From an uncultured Collinsella sp. (GTDB lineage Bacteria > Actinomycetota > Coriobacteriia > Coriobacteriales > Coriobacteriaceae), in assembly GCA_900542555.1 (NCBI GenBank), contig UQNU01000045.1, forward strand, positions 1-20,045: DNA of 20,045 nt, in the 5' to 3' direction. Numbering within the stretch: the stretch's first letter is position 1; the number at the start of each line of letters is the position of its first letter. The translations under genes and the position numbers were made by a program. Below are positions 7,717 through 14,372 of this stretch, piece after piece. The notes below the pieces were generated by a model. It did not search any database and was not told where the DNA came from. It saw only the letters and a program-made list of their open reading frames with translations.

Positions 7717-7734
7717 AGTCATCCCAAAATGACT
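7717..7734. promoter_or_regulatory. Dyad between divergent coaX and OPT genes
   Basis: AGTCAT-N6-ATGACT is a perfect 6-bp inverted repeat in the shared intergenic region. TATACT boxes lie on either side (7745-7750 on +, 7696-7701 on -), but neither has a recognisable -35. The dyad is a candidate operator, and short enough to be chance. Confidence 0.3.
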
Positions 7735-7860
7735 AGCTTGCGGCTATACTGGTGCGCGGTCGTTTGCGAGCTCACGCGGCGGCCCTTGGTAACCCGACTT
7801 CCCGCGCCGTATCCGTAACGGCGCTCCCCGGGGAAGCGGATATACGCAAAGGAGTTTTAT

Positions 7861-9564
7861 ATGAGCAATCCCTCGAACCGCGCTTCGATGCGCGGGCAAC
7901 TCACGCTGCGCGGCGTCGTCATCGGCGTCCTTGGCTGCGTGATCATCACGGCAAGCTCGGCCTACACCGCCCTCAAGATGGGCGCACTCCCCTGGCCGAT
8001 CGTCTTCGCTGCCGTCATCTCGCTGTTCTTCCTTAAGCTCATGGGCAACGCCAGCCTCAACGAGGCCAACGTCACCCACACCATCATGTCCGCAGGCGCC
8101 ATGGTCGCCGGCGGTCTGGCGTTTACCATCCCGGGCGCCTGGATGCTGGGCTATGCCGACCAGATCAGCTGGCTCGACATGTTTATCGTGGCACTCGCCG
8201 GCACTATCCTGGGCCTGCTGGCCACGGCACTCATCCACCGTCACTTTATCGTGGACGCCGCGCTGGAGTTCCCCACCGGCAACGCCGCAGCTCAGACCCT
8301 GCGTGCTACCGAGGCCGGCGGCAAGACCGGCAAGCAGCTCTTTGGCTCCATGGCCATCGCCGGCATCTACAGCGTGCTTCGCGACGCTCTGGGCGTGGTG
8401 CCCAGCATGCTGTGCACGCTCAATATCCCCGGTGTGACCTTTGCCATCTACAACTCACCCATGTTGCTGTCCATCGGCTTTTTGGTGGGCTTCGCCCCCG
8501 TCGCGTTCTGGTTTGCCGGCGCGCTGCTGGGCAATTTTGGCATCATCGTCGGCGGCACCGCTGCCGGCCTGTTTGACGTTATGACGGCACAGGGCATTGT
8601 TAAGTCCCTGGGTATGGGCCTCATGATGGGCTTTGGCGTCGCCGTCGTCCTTAAGGACATCCTGCCGCAGGTCGCCGGTATCGTCCGTGGCCTCGCCGCC
8701 GACAGCTCCACCGACACCGACGAGCAGTCGCTCATCTCGGGCTCCCTTAAGCTCGACGCCGGCATCATCGGCCTGGGCGCCGCCGCCATCGCCGTGATCG
8801 TCGCCATCGCGCTCGACCTTGGTCCCGTCCCGGCCGTCATCGTCACGCTTTTCACCTTTGTCACCACTATCATGAGTGCGCAGAGCTGCGGCCAGACGGG
8901 CATCGACCCCATGGAGATCTTCGGCCTCATCGTCATGCTCATCGTTGCCGCCTTCGCGCAGCTCGCTCAGGTCAAGCTGTTCTTTATCGCCGGCATCGTG
9001 GCCGTAGCGTGCGGCCTTGCGGGCGACGTCATGAACGACTTTAAGGCCGGCGCCGTGCTGGGCACCAACCCGCGCGCACAGTGGGTCGGGCAGGCCATCG
9101 GCGGCATCGTGGGCGCCCTGGTCGCCGCCGCCGTCATGGTCGCGCTCGTCACCGCCTATGGTCCGGACGCCTTCGGTCCCGACAAGAGCTTCGTTGCCGC
9201 ACAGGCAAGCGTGGTCGCCACCATGGTCTCGGGCATCCCGAGCGTACCGTGGCTCGCAGGCGGCTTTATCGCCGGCATCGTCATGTACTGGCTCGGCATT
9301 CCGGCCATGATGATCGGCCTGGGCGTGTACCTGCCGTTCTACATGTCGCTCACGGCCTTCCTGGGCTCCTGCGTTAAGCTCGCCTACGACAAGTGGGCCG
9401 CTCACCGCGACGCCGAGGCCGGTCTTTCGGACGAGGAGAAGGCCGCCAAGGACGCCGCCTTCCAGGAGCAGGGCCTGGTTGTCGCCAGCGGCCTGCTGGG
9501 CGGCGAGTCTATCGTCGGCGTTATCCTGGCGTTTATCTCTGTTGGCCTGAGCCTGCTGGGCTAA
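7861..9564 (+). CDS. OPT-family oligopeptide/metal-chelate transporter
   Basis: A 567-residue, highly hydrophobic protein with AAAGGAG 6 nt before ATG 7861. Its N-terminus (RGQLTLRGVVIGVLGCVIITASSAYTALKMGALPWPIVF, read in two halves) matches the start of prokaryotic OPT/YSL-like proteins, including the AY-x-x-LK-x-G element. Further OPT landmarks are HTIMSAGAMVAGGLAFTIP, EFPTGNAAAQTLRATEAGGK in a cytoplasmic loop, and a C-terminal region with WLAGGFIAGIVMYWLGIPAM and a run of small-residue helices. About 14 membrane segments are visible. A polar loop with EAGLSDEEKAAKDAAFQEQ lies before the last helices. OPT proteins take up peptides or metal-chelates by proton symport, but the substrate cannot be deduced here. 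It is transcribed alone, ending at a strong terminator. Confidence 0.9.
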   Translation: MSNPSNRASMRGQLTLRGVVIGVLGCVIITASSAYTALKMGALPWPIVFAAVISLFFLKLMGNASLNEANVTHTIMSAGAMVAGGLAFTIPGAWMLGYADQISWLDMFIVALAGTILGLLATALIHRHFIVDAALEFPTGNAAAQTLRATEAGGKTGKQLFGSMAIAGIYSVLRDALGVVPSMLCTLNIPGVTFAIYNSPMLLSIGFLVGFAPVAFWFAGALLGNFGIIVGGTAAGLFDVMTAQGIVKSLGMGLMMGFGVAVVLKDILPQVAGIVRGLAADSSTDTDEQSLISGSLKLDAGIIGLGAAAIAVIVAIALDLGPVPAVIVTLFTFVTTIMSAQSCGQTGIDPMEIFGLIVMLIVAAFAQLAQVKLFFIAGIVAVACGLAGDVMNDFKAGAVLGTNPRAQWVGQAIGGIVGALVAAAVMVALVTAYGPDAFGPDKSFVAAQASVVATMVSGIPSVPWLAGGFIAGIVMYWLGIPAMMIGLGVYLPFYMSLTAFLGSCVKLAYDKWAAHRDAEAGLSDEEKAAKDAAFQEQGLVVASGLLGGESIVGVILAFISVGLSLLG

Positions 9565-9589
9565 ACCCAATAACAACGCACCCGTGCAG

Positions 9590-9627
9590 AGCGCGGGGTC
9601 GGAGACCATCCGGCCCCGCGCTTTTTT
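9590..9627 (+). terminator. Rho-independent terminator of the OPT gene
   Basis: AGCGCGGGGTCGG pairs with CCGGCCCCGCGCT around a short loop and is followed by TTTTTT. It begins about 25 nt after the OPT stop and is the clearest intrinsic terminator on the + strand in the window. Confidence 0.92.
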
Positions 9628-9779
9628 GTATCTGCCGAAACCCTCAGCAGTACTCGCATGTGGCGTGTCTTCCTTTGCCTGCTCGCCTAAGTTCCATGTC
9701 AAGATGACCGCCCCGCCCGTCACGGTGTAGAGTACATGCTGCGAACGCACCCGCGTTCCTACGGCAATACGAGGTGGAC

Positions 9780-10919
9780 ATGGAACTCGATAAACAACAG
9801 CTCAAGCGACTGCGCGAGCGCCATCATCGGCGCCATGGGATCCGCCCCGCCCACAGCGAGGCCATGGAAAACGCAAGCCGCTTTCTAAAGCGGGCATTCA
9901 ACATTCGCGAGGGACGCGCGCCCTATCACGTGATTCGCAAGCGCTTTGTAAACGGGGCGCGCCTGACTGGCACGCACTTATGCATCTTGATCATTGCCAT
10001 GTTGATCGCGAGCATCGGCCTCGATATCGACTCGGATATCGCCATTGTAGGCGCCATGCTCATCTGCCCGCTCATGGGCTCGGTCCTTGCCATGGCATAC
10101 GGCATCGCCACGCTCGACCGCGAGATTACCCTTGAGGCCGTCGCGAGCTTGGCTCTGCAGATGGCCTTTTGCCTGGTCACGTCCACGTTGTACTTTAAGC
10201 TCTCGCCCCTTGGCACCACCACGGCCGCCATCATCGACAATTCGACACCGACTGTGTGGGACCTTGCCGTCGCGCTCGCGGGCGGCTTTGCGGGTGGCCT
10301 GGGCAACTCGCGCGACCAGGAACCCGCCACGCTCATCGCCGGGGTGGCTGTGGCGACCGCGCTCATGCCGCCCCTGTGCGCGGCGGGCTATGGCATCGCC
10401 ATCGCAAGCGGGTCACTGTTTCTCTCGGCGCTTTACGAGTTTGGCATCAACGTGGTCTTTATCGCACTGGCTGCCGAAGCCGTGCTGCTTCTATTGCGCG
10501 TGCCGCTCAAGCGCGACCTCAACGGCGACGGCATTGTGACTGCCGAGGAAGATGCCGAGGTCGACGAGCTATCACGCAAGGTGCGCCGCCGCATCATTGT
10601 GGGCACGGTAGTCTTTGCCATCCCCTGCATCGTTATGACGGCGGGTTCCATTGGCTCGGCGCAGGCCGGCGTGCAGGACGGCTACGGCGTGACCGAAACC
10701 ACGCGCGAGCTTGCGGCGGTGCTGCCAGGCTTTAAGGATTACACCGTCGCCGTCGAGACCTCGGCCACCGAAGGCGATGAGGAAGGCATCGTCGAGCGCG
10801 AGATTGTCGCCCATGTGACGACAAGCGAGGCGCTTGGGGCACACGACCGTCACGTCGCTCGCAAGCTCATCGACCTCAACGTGCCTGAACTCGATCGCGT
10901 GGAATTTGATGTGAAGTGA
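9780..10919 (+). CDS. DUF389 (TIGR00341-type) membrane protein with an EF-hand-like loop
   Basis: A 379-residue protein. I chose ATG 9780, with GAGG 5 nt upstream, over GTG 9774, which would overlap that ribosome site. A basic N-terminal tail (KRLRERHHRRHGIRP) precedes at least six membrane helices. The DUF389 hallmarks are SIGLDIDSDIAIVGAMLICPLMGS (read in parts), the glycine-rich AVALAGGFAGGLGNSRD, and TLIAGVAVATALMPPLCAAGYG. After the sixth helix, residues 246-257 read DLNGDGIVTAEE, a textbook EF-hand calcium loop (Asp, Asn, Asp, Gly, Thr and Glu at positions 1, 3, 5, 6, 9, 12). One more helix and a soluble C-terminal domain of about 90 residues follow. The family's function is unknown to me. 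Confidence 0.88.
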   Translation: MELDKQQLKRLRERHHRRHGIRPAHSEAMENASRFLKRAFNIREGRAPYHVIRKRFVNGARLTGTHLCILIIAMLIASIGLDIDSDIAIVGAMLICPLMGSVLAMAYGIATLDREITLEAVASLALQMAFCLVTSTLYFKLSPLGTTTAAIIDNSTPTVWDLAVALAGGFAGGLGNSRDQEPATLIAGVAVATALMPPLCAAGYGIAIASGSLFLSALYEFGINVVFIALAAEAVLLLLRVPLKRDLNGDGIVTAEEDAEVDELSRKVRRRIIVGTVVFAIPCIVMTAGSIGSAQAGVQDGYGVTETTRELAAVLPGFKDYTVAVETSATEGDEEGIVEREIVAHVTTSEALGAHDRHVARKLIDLNVPELDRVEFDVK

Positions 10920-10993
10920 TGCCGGCGCGGGATGAATGACTGCACGGACGCAAGTTACGACGAGGCGCAGATGCGATACGGACATGAGCAAAT

Positions 10994-11035
10994 AGCGGGG
11001 TGCAGTTCATACCCGCGCCCCGCTCGCTGTTTTAT
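10994..11035 (+). terminator. Terminator of the DUF389 gene
   Basis: AGCGGGGTGC (10994-11003) pairs with GCGCCCCGCT (11015-11024) over 10 bp with one G-T pair. TTTTATT follows after a few bases. It lies between convergent genes and might also serve the leftward gene at 11045-11494, though the U-tract favours rightward transcripts. Confidence 0.75.
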
Positions 11036-11044
11036 TGCCGTGAA

Positions 11045-11494
11045 TCAGACGTCCGCATCGACATCGCCAGACTCCACCGTAAACGCCGGATCGGTGCTCA
11101 CAAGATAAAATCGGGTCACCTCAGTATTTCTAATTAGGTAAATCTGCCCCTGATTGCGTCGGCGCGATATATACGCAACGTGAAACGTGCCGAGTTCTTC
11201 GCCGTTTTCCTTCTTTAATATCAGGATGTTGGGGTCATCCGTACGCTTAAACTGCCCGTCAACGCAGCTGCCGTCTTTGTCGACCAGTTGCCACCGATGG
11301 TTATCCTCTTCAAGAAAGGCCAGGGTTTCCAGACTCGTCTTGTCATCCCGATAGTAACCGTCAATGGCAAACCCTTCGGAAGCGCATTCCTGCATATAAG
11401 ACGTTTCTCGGCTTATAGCAAACAGCCCTGTAGCGCCCAGGAGCACAGCCAGGCAGACCACTGCAAGGGTTATCGAAATAGCACGGCGACCCAT
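11045..11494 (-). CDS. Small membrane-anchored protein of unknown function
   Basis: A 149-residue protein from ATG 11494. I do not recognise the family. Residues 4-27 (AISITLAVVCLAVLLGATGLFAI) form a single membrane anchor or uncleaved signal, with Arg residues before it, so the rest should lie outside the cell. The soluble part has alternating short strands with Trp/Tyr and charged residues (GYYRDDKTSLETLAFLEEDN, HRWQLVDKDGSCVDGQF, ILILKKENGEELGTFHVAYI). It resembles small beta-barrel or lipocalin-like extracytoplasmic domains, but this is only an impression. There are two cysteines (ECASEG and GSCVDG) that could form a disulphide. No ribosome site precedes the ATG. Instead a 12-codon ORF with a strong site ends 1 nt upstream. 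Base composition is more AT-rich than the genes to its left. Confidence 0.7.
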   Translation of the reverse strand: MGRRAISITLAVVCLAVLLGATGLFAISRETSYMQECASEGFAIDGYYRDDKTSLETLAFLEEDNHRWQLVDKDGSCVDGQFKRTDDPNILILKKENGEELGTFHVAYISRRRNQGQIYLIRNTEVTRFYLVSTDPAFTVESGDVDADV

Positions 11495-11495
11495 G

Positions 11496-11534
11496 TTAGC
11501 CAGACCAATACTTGTTGAACGGAGTGCAAAACAT
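11496..11534 (-). CDS. Leader ORF coupled to the downstream small membrane protein
   Basis: A 12-codon ORF, MFCTPFNKYWSG, with a strong ribosome site (GGAGGT, 7 nt before ATG 11534). Its TAA stop (11496-11498) is one base before the ATG of the 149-residue gene, which has no ribosome site of its own. That layout is typical of translational coupling through a leader ORF. Whether the peptide itself has any role is unknown. The ORF is in a different frame from the downstream gene. Confidence 0.4.
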   Translation of the reverse strand: MFCTPFNKYWSG

Positions 11535-11909
11535 ACTTGGTACCTCCGATATCAAAGCAAACGTCACCCGCGGCCCGCCGGCAACTATGTGTTTCTAACA
11601 TTAAACCATTTGGCTACGACTCGTTGGAGATAGGTTCCATAAACGGACAGTGATATACGGCGAAAGGCCACACTTATCCATTAACCCAGAGTTATGGAGG
11701 CCGTTTTTCATATTGCGAGACCGCGGTTTTCGGAAGTGCGGTGAAAAACTGAGCCCCGCCGACCAGACCGACTTTTTTAGCAACAAAACCGAAGGTCACA
11801 AGGGTGCAAAAGAGCAGTGTGCTCGGAGATTCGGAGTTTTTCCCCGCACTTCCGAAATCCGAGTCCGCGAAAGGTGCCGACAAGGCCAATTACGCAACAT
11901 GTATCCAGT
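11535..11909. other. Gene-free stretch with a long inverted repeat
   Basis: I see no convincing gene in this roughly 375-bp stretch; the reading frames in it lack ribosome sites. It contains the inverted repeat described separately (11725-11860). It also holds a smaller hairpin around 11677-11698 (TCCAT...AAC/GTT...ATGGA) that is followed by GTTTTT on the + strand. Confidence 0.6.
11725..11860. repeat. 26-bp inverted repeat pair around an 84-bp spacer
   Basis: The arms at 11725-11750 and 11835-11860 are inverted copies with 24 of 26 matching bases, sharing TTCGGAAGTGCGG and GAAAAACT. The right arm is itself a hairpin (CTCGGA...TCCGAG at 11822-11862). A shorter related copy (CCCACTTCCGAAAT) occurs at 17267-17280, beyond the other end of the RiPP genes. 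No transposase ORF lies between the arms. It may be a small non-autonomous element or a dispersed intergenic repeat. Confidence 0.55.
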
Positions 11910-11948
11910 AAAAACGGGTGGCAGCCGGTATGGCTGCCACCCGTTTTT
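11910..11948 (-). terminator. Strong bidirectional terminator
   Basis: AAAAACGGGTGGCAGCC and GGCTGCCACCCGTTTTT are perfect complements of 17 bp around a 5-nt loop, with an A/T tract on both sides. Read leftward, it lies about 30 nt beyond the decayed 3' end of the dehydratase-related gene (11975-12180). It is probably the original terminator of that gene before the island arrived. Confidence 0.9.
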
Positions 11949-11974
11949 CTCATACCAGCCTAAAGCAGGCATGT

Positions 11975-12180
11975 TACTTCTTAATGCCGCCCCCAGACGC
12001 TCGGCGACCGATGCCACGGCATCCTCGCTAACCGAATCGCAGGCAGGCGAAGGGCTGCGTGCAGATGATGTTGGGCGCACCGTGATCGATTAGGTCGAGC
12101 ATCTCGGCCGTGAGCAGCCGGCCCTCGCCCATGTTATTGCATACCGAAAGCACTGTGCGGGCTTTATCTGCCATGGTGCC
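11975..12180 (-). pseudogene. Decayed 3'-end remnant of the dehydratase activase-related gene
   Basis: This stretch aligns with the 3' end of the large gene at the right of the window. Bases 12043-12180 match 17768-17906 at close to 89% by eye, and 11975-12042 match 17454-17520. The 248 bases between (17521-17768) are missing, joined at a shared GCAG, which breaks the frame. On the minus strand the block still reads MADKARTVLSVCNNMGEG, LLTAEMLDLIDHG and TQPFA. The only amino acid change in that block is a Trp to Arg. A further one-base loss near 11990 shifts the last residues. Because most differences from the intact gene are silent, the two ends diverged while both were functional, so this is unlikely to be a recent in-place duplication. 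Homology stops abruptly at 12180, next to the RiPP operon. Confidence 0.85.
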
Positions 12181-12214
12181 AACACCTGAAGATTTTGAAG
12201 ATTTTGTCCGTAAC

Positions 12215-12814
12215 TCAAAGAGCTAGGATGTTGATAAAATCCAGAGACATCATGGCTAAAAGAGACGGACACACTGTCCCTGTTTTTCGCACGAGCAGCG
12301 CAAAAATAAGGCCCAGACAAAGATAGCCCCCCATCATTGCAATGATGTAATTTGTGGGTGCCCCGATTAAACACTGTTGAGTCACGAGAAGCAATGACCA
12401 TAGCATCGACTGTATAAATGCCCTTATGCAAAACGGCCGAACTATTCCGACGATTGTGTATTCAAATAAAAATACGTACCTAAATAACAGCTCATGCAAA
12501 ACTGAGACCGAACAGACCAATACCCATCTGGATATTGATTTTCCACCTATATCGAGCATAGAGGCCATAATAATAAATACGATGAAAATGAACTGCCATC
12601 CCAAAAGAATCCCACGCCGTTTGGGCTTATCACAAGAAACAGCGCCCCGAGTTGCAAAAAGATAGACTACCAACGCACAAAAGAGCGCCCCTGTAGAGCA
12701 CAGCCAAGCGGGGGATCCTTTTGCAATAACCCAAATAGCCCACGGCACGCTAGCAACCATCGTGCCCAGTAGATAACGTGCCCCCAGGCGCATTATTTCA
12801 GTCGCTTTTCCCAA
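12215..12814 (-). CDS. CPBP (CAAX protease/Abi) family membrane protein of the RiPP operon
   Basis: A 199-residue protein with about six membrane helices. The frame starts at TTG 12814 (GAGGTGG 6 nt upstream, overlapping the ABC gene by 17 nt). ATG 12793, 4 nt after the ABC stop, would give a 192-residue form with a poor ribosome site. Residues 107-112 read HELLFR, the position of the EExxxR motif of CPBP intramembrane proteases. The second motif region (SMLWSLLLVTQQ, 136-147) lacks the expected His. The third (SLDFIN, 190-195) has Asp where His is usual but keeps Asn195. The protein is therefore CPBP-like with most catalytic residues changed. In bacteriocin clusters such proteins act in self-immunity or leader removal. 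With this degeneration immunity seems likelier, but this is inference. It is the last gene of the operon. Confidence 0.72.
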   Translation of the reverse strand: MGKATEIMRLGARYLLGTMVASVPWAIWVIAKGSPAWLCSTGALFCALVVYLFATRGAVSCDKPKRRGILLGWQFIFIVFIIMASMLDIGGKSISRWVLVCSVSVLHELLFRYVFLFEYTIVGIVRPFCIRAFIQSMLWSLLLVTQQCLIGAPTNYIIAMMGGYLCLGLIFALLVRKTGTVCPSLLAMMSLDFINILAL

Positions 12815-14372
12815 GCTCTACCACCTCATCACTAGCATCTATTAGGTCCATATCGTGTGTAATTGCAATGACAATCTTGTGCTTTCGCATTTCCTTCATA
12901 GCTTTTATCAGAGCTTCTTTATGAGCAATATCGAGTGATGCTGTTGGCTCATCGAATAAATAGACGTCTGCCTTCTTTTCTAAGACCCGCCTAATTTCCA
13001 GTTGTTCCAGTTCCCCGGGAGACATTCCTCCGCACCTCTTCCTTTCGATAGAAGGAAAGTTTCTATCGCAAAGAATATCCTTTACTGATATCGGAGTTTG
13101 TTCAGCAAACGAAACTAGCTTCTGCCTAAGGAGCTCACAGTTGATTTCTTCTTGGGCCTTACCGTTGTAGGAAATAGTCCCAACGTAATCCGAATTGAAA
13201 CAACCCATCAATAAGTACGCAAGGGTCGTTTTGCCCGAGCCATTAATCCCTACAAGAGCATAGAGCTTTCCTTTTTCAAACCTGACATTCAAGTTGCTGT
13301 AGAGACACTTTCCATTTAATGTAAAGCCGAAATTATGCAGTTCGATGTAATCGATCTCCAAGAGCTCCTCTCCAGCAGCAGCCGAAGGCAATTTAGAGGC
13401 ATTTAGACGGGATATCGATGAGAAGCAGTCTTGTGCGCTGCTACCTATACCGTAGATTGACCTCACGGCAGATAGCATTAAAGCCATGTAGCTCGAAACA
13501 GCAACAAGTTGGCCTACACTCATGCTTCCATGCATTACATAAAAAGCCGAAATCAAAAGAATGGTCACCTGGGACGCAGCCGCAGCAAAGGAATCAGTTG
13601 CCTGAAATTTCGAAACGACACTTTGATAGGCGACTCCGGCGTGCAGCAAAGACGAAAAATAGCTATCTATGGATTTCAATGCTCTTTCGAACAGCGCATT
13701 AACATACAAAAATCTCTGATGCGCAAGTAGGGACTCCACTTTTCCGAAATACAGGGACTGCTCTTCCTTAAAGGTCAGACCTGAAACAAAAAGCGGTTTT
13801 TTAAATGAAGCATATGCAATTGCATACAAGATGCAAAATGTCACGGAAACCCAAAAGAGCGCTGTGGAACATCCATAGAGAAAAAATAAACTGATACCTA
13901 GCTGGACAATCGCAAGGAGTACCGTCTGGAGCATCGACAATCCGAAGGACGCCACAGTATTGGCATCTGAACAAATCTGTTGAGTTTTTTCAGCAGACTC
14001 CTGCTCAAAAAACAACTCAAAAGGCATCCGCACGAGCTCATCGATTTTTCTTCGAGCAATCGAGAATGCAGCCACGGTCGTTATCCGCATTGAAAGAAGG
14101 GTGCTTAAATAGCTGACAACAATATCGATTAATGCCGCGAAACCAATTAACGCACTGTCAATCATAATAGCACCATAAGGAGCTTTTTTAGATATATTAT
14201 CAACCAGAGCGCTCGTGAGCAGCGGGGATACAGAGGCCATCATTCCAGATATTATTAAGCACAACGTAAAGGCTATAACCAGAAGCAATTGGGAAGAAAA
14301 CCCAAGTCTGAAATATGGCAGATAGTCGAAGATCGCCGTTGAATCCGCATCACTTCTTATGCTTGAGATCAT
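12798..14372 (-). CDS. ABC exporter (fused membrane and ATPase domains) of the RiPP operon
   Basis: A 524-residue half-transporter from ATG 14372. It overlaps the radical SAM gene by 23 nt and the CPBP gene by 17 nt. Residues 1-320 form the six-helix membrane domain. The ATPase domain follows: Walker A GINGSGKT (375-382), Q-loop Gln425, signature MSPGELEQLEIRR (450-462; the usual LSGGQ is altered), Walker B DVYLFDEPTASLD (469-481) and H-loop His506. There is no N-terminal C39 peptidase domain, so leader removal must come from elsewhere or not occur. Such homodimeric exporters move mature peptides out of the cell. Its place directly downstream of the maturase makes the two precursor peptides the likely cargo. 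Base composition is clearly AT-richer than the flanking genes. Confidence 0.9.
   Translation of the reverse strand: MISSIRSDADSTAIFDYLPYFRLGFSSQLLLVIAFTLCLIISGMMASVSPLLTSALVDNISKKAPYGAIMIDSALIGFAALIDIVVSYLSTLLSMRITTVAAFSIARRKIDELVRMPFELFFEQESAEKTQQICSDANTVASFGLSMLQTVLLAIVQLGISLFFLYGCSTALFWVSVTFCILYAIAYASFKKPLFVSGLTFKEEQSLYFGKVESLLAHQRFLYVNALFERALKSIDSYFSSLLHAGVAYQSVVSKFQATDSFAAAASQVTILLISAFYVMHGSMSVGQLVAVSSYMALMLSAVRSIYGIGSSAQDCFSSISRLNASKLPSAAAGEELLEIDYIELHNFGFTLNGKCLYSNLNVRFEKGKLYALVGINGSGKTTLAYLLMGCFNSDYVGTISYNGKAQEEINCELLRQKLVSFAEQTPISVKDILCDRNFPSIERKRCGGMSPGELEQLEIRRVLEKKADVYLFDEPTASLDIAHKEALIKAMKEMRKHKIVIAITHDMDLIDASDEVVELGKSD

Noticed and set aside
7669..7722. Longer CoaX N-terminus
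   Set aside because: The extra residues contain the AAAGGAG ribosome site of the internal ATG, and CoaX proteins normally begin just before the DxGNT motif.
12256..12290. Third REP-like copy (ACTGTCCCTG) in the CPBP gene
   Set aside because: It lies inside coding sequence (KTGTVCPSL) and does not form a comparable stem.
12090..12431. 113-residue minus-strand frame at the left island edge
   Set aside because: It runs across the junction between the gene remnant and the CPBP gene in a different frame, with no ribosome site or recognisable domain.
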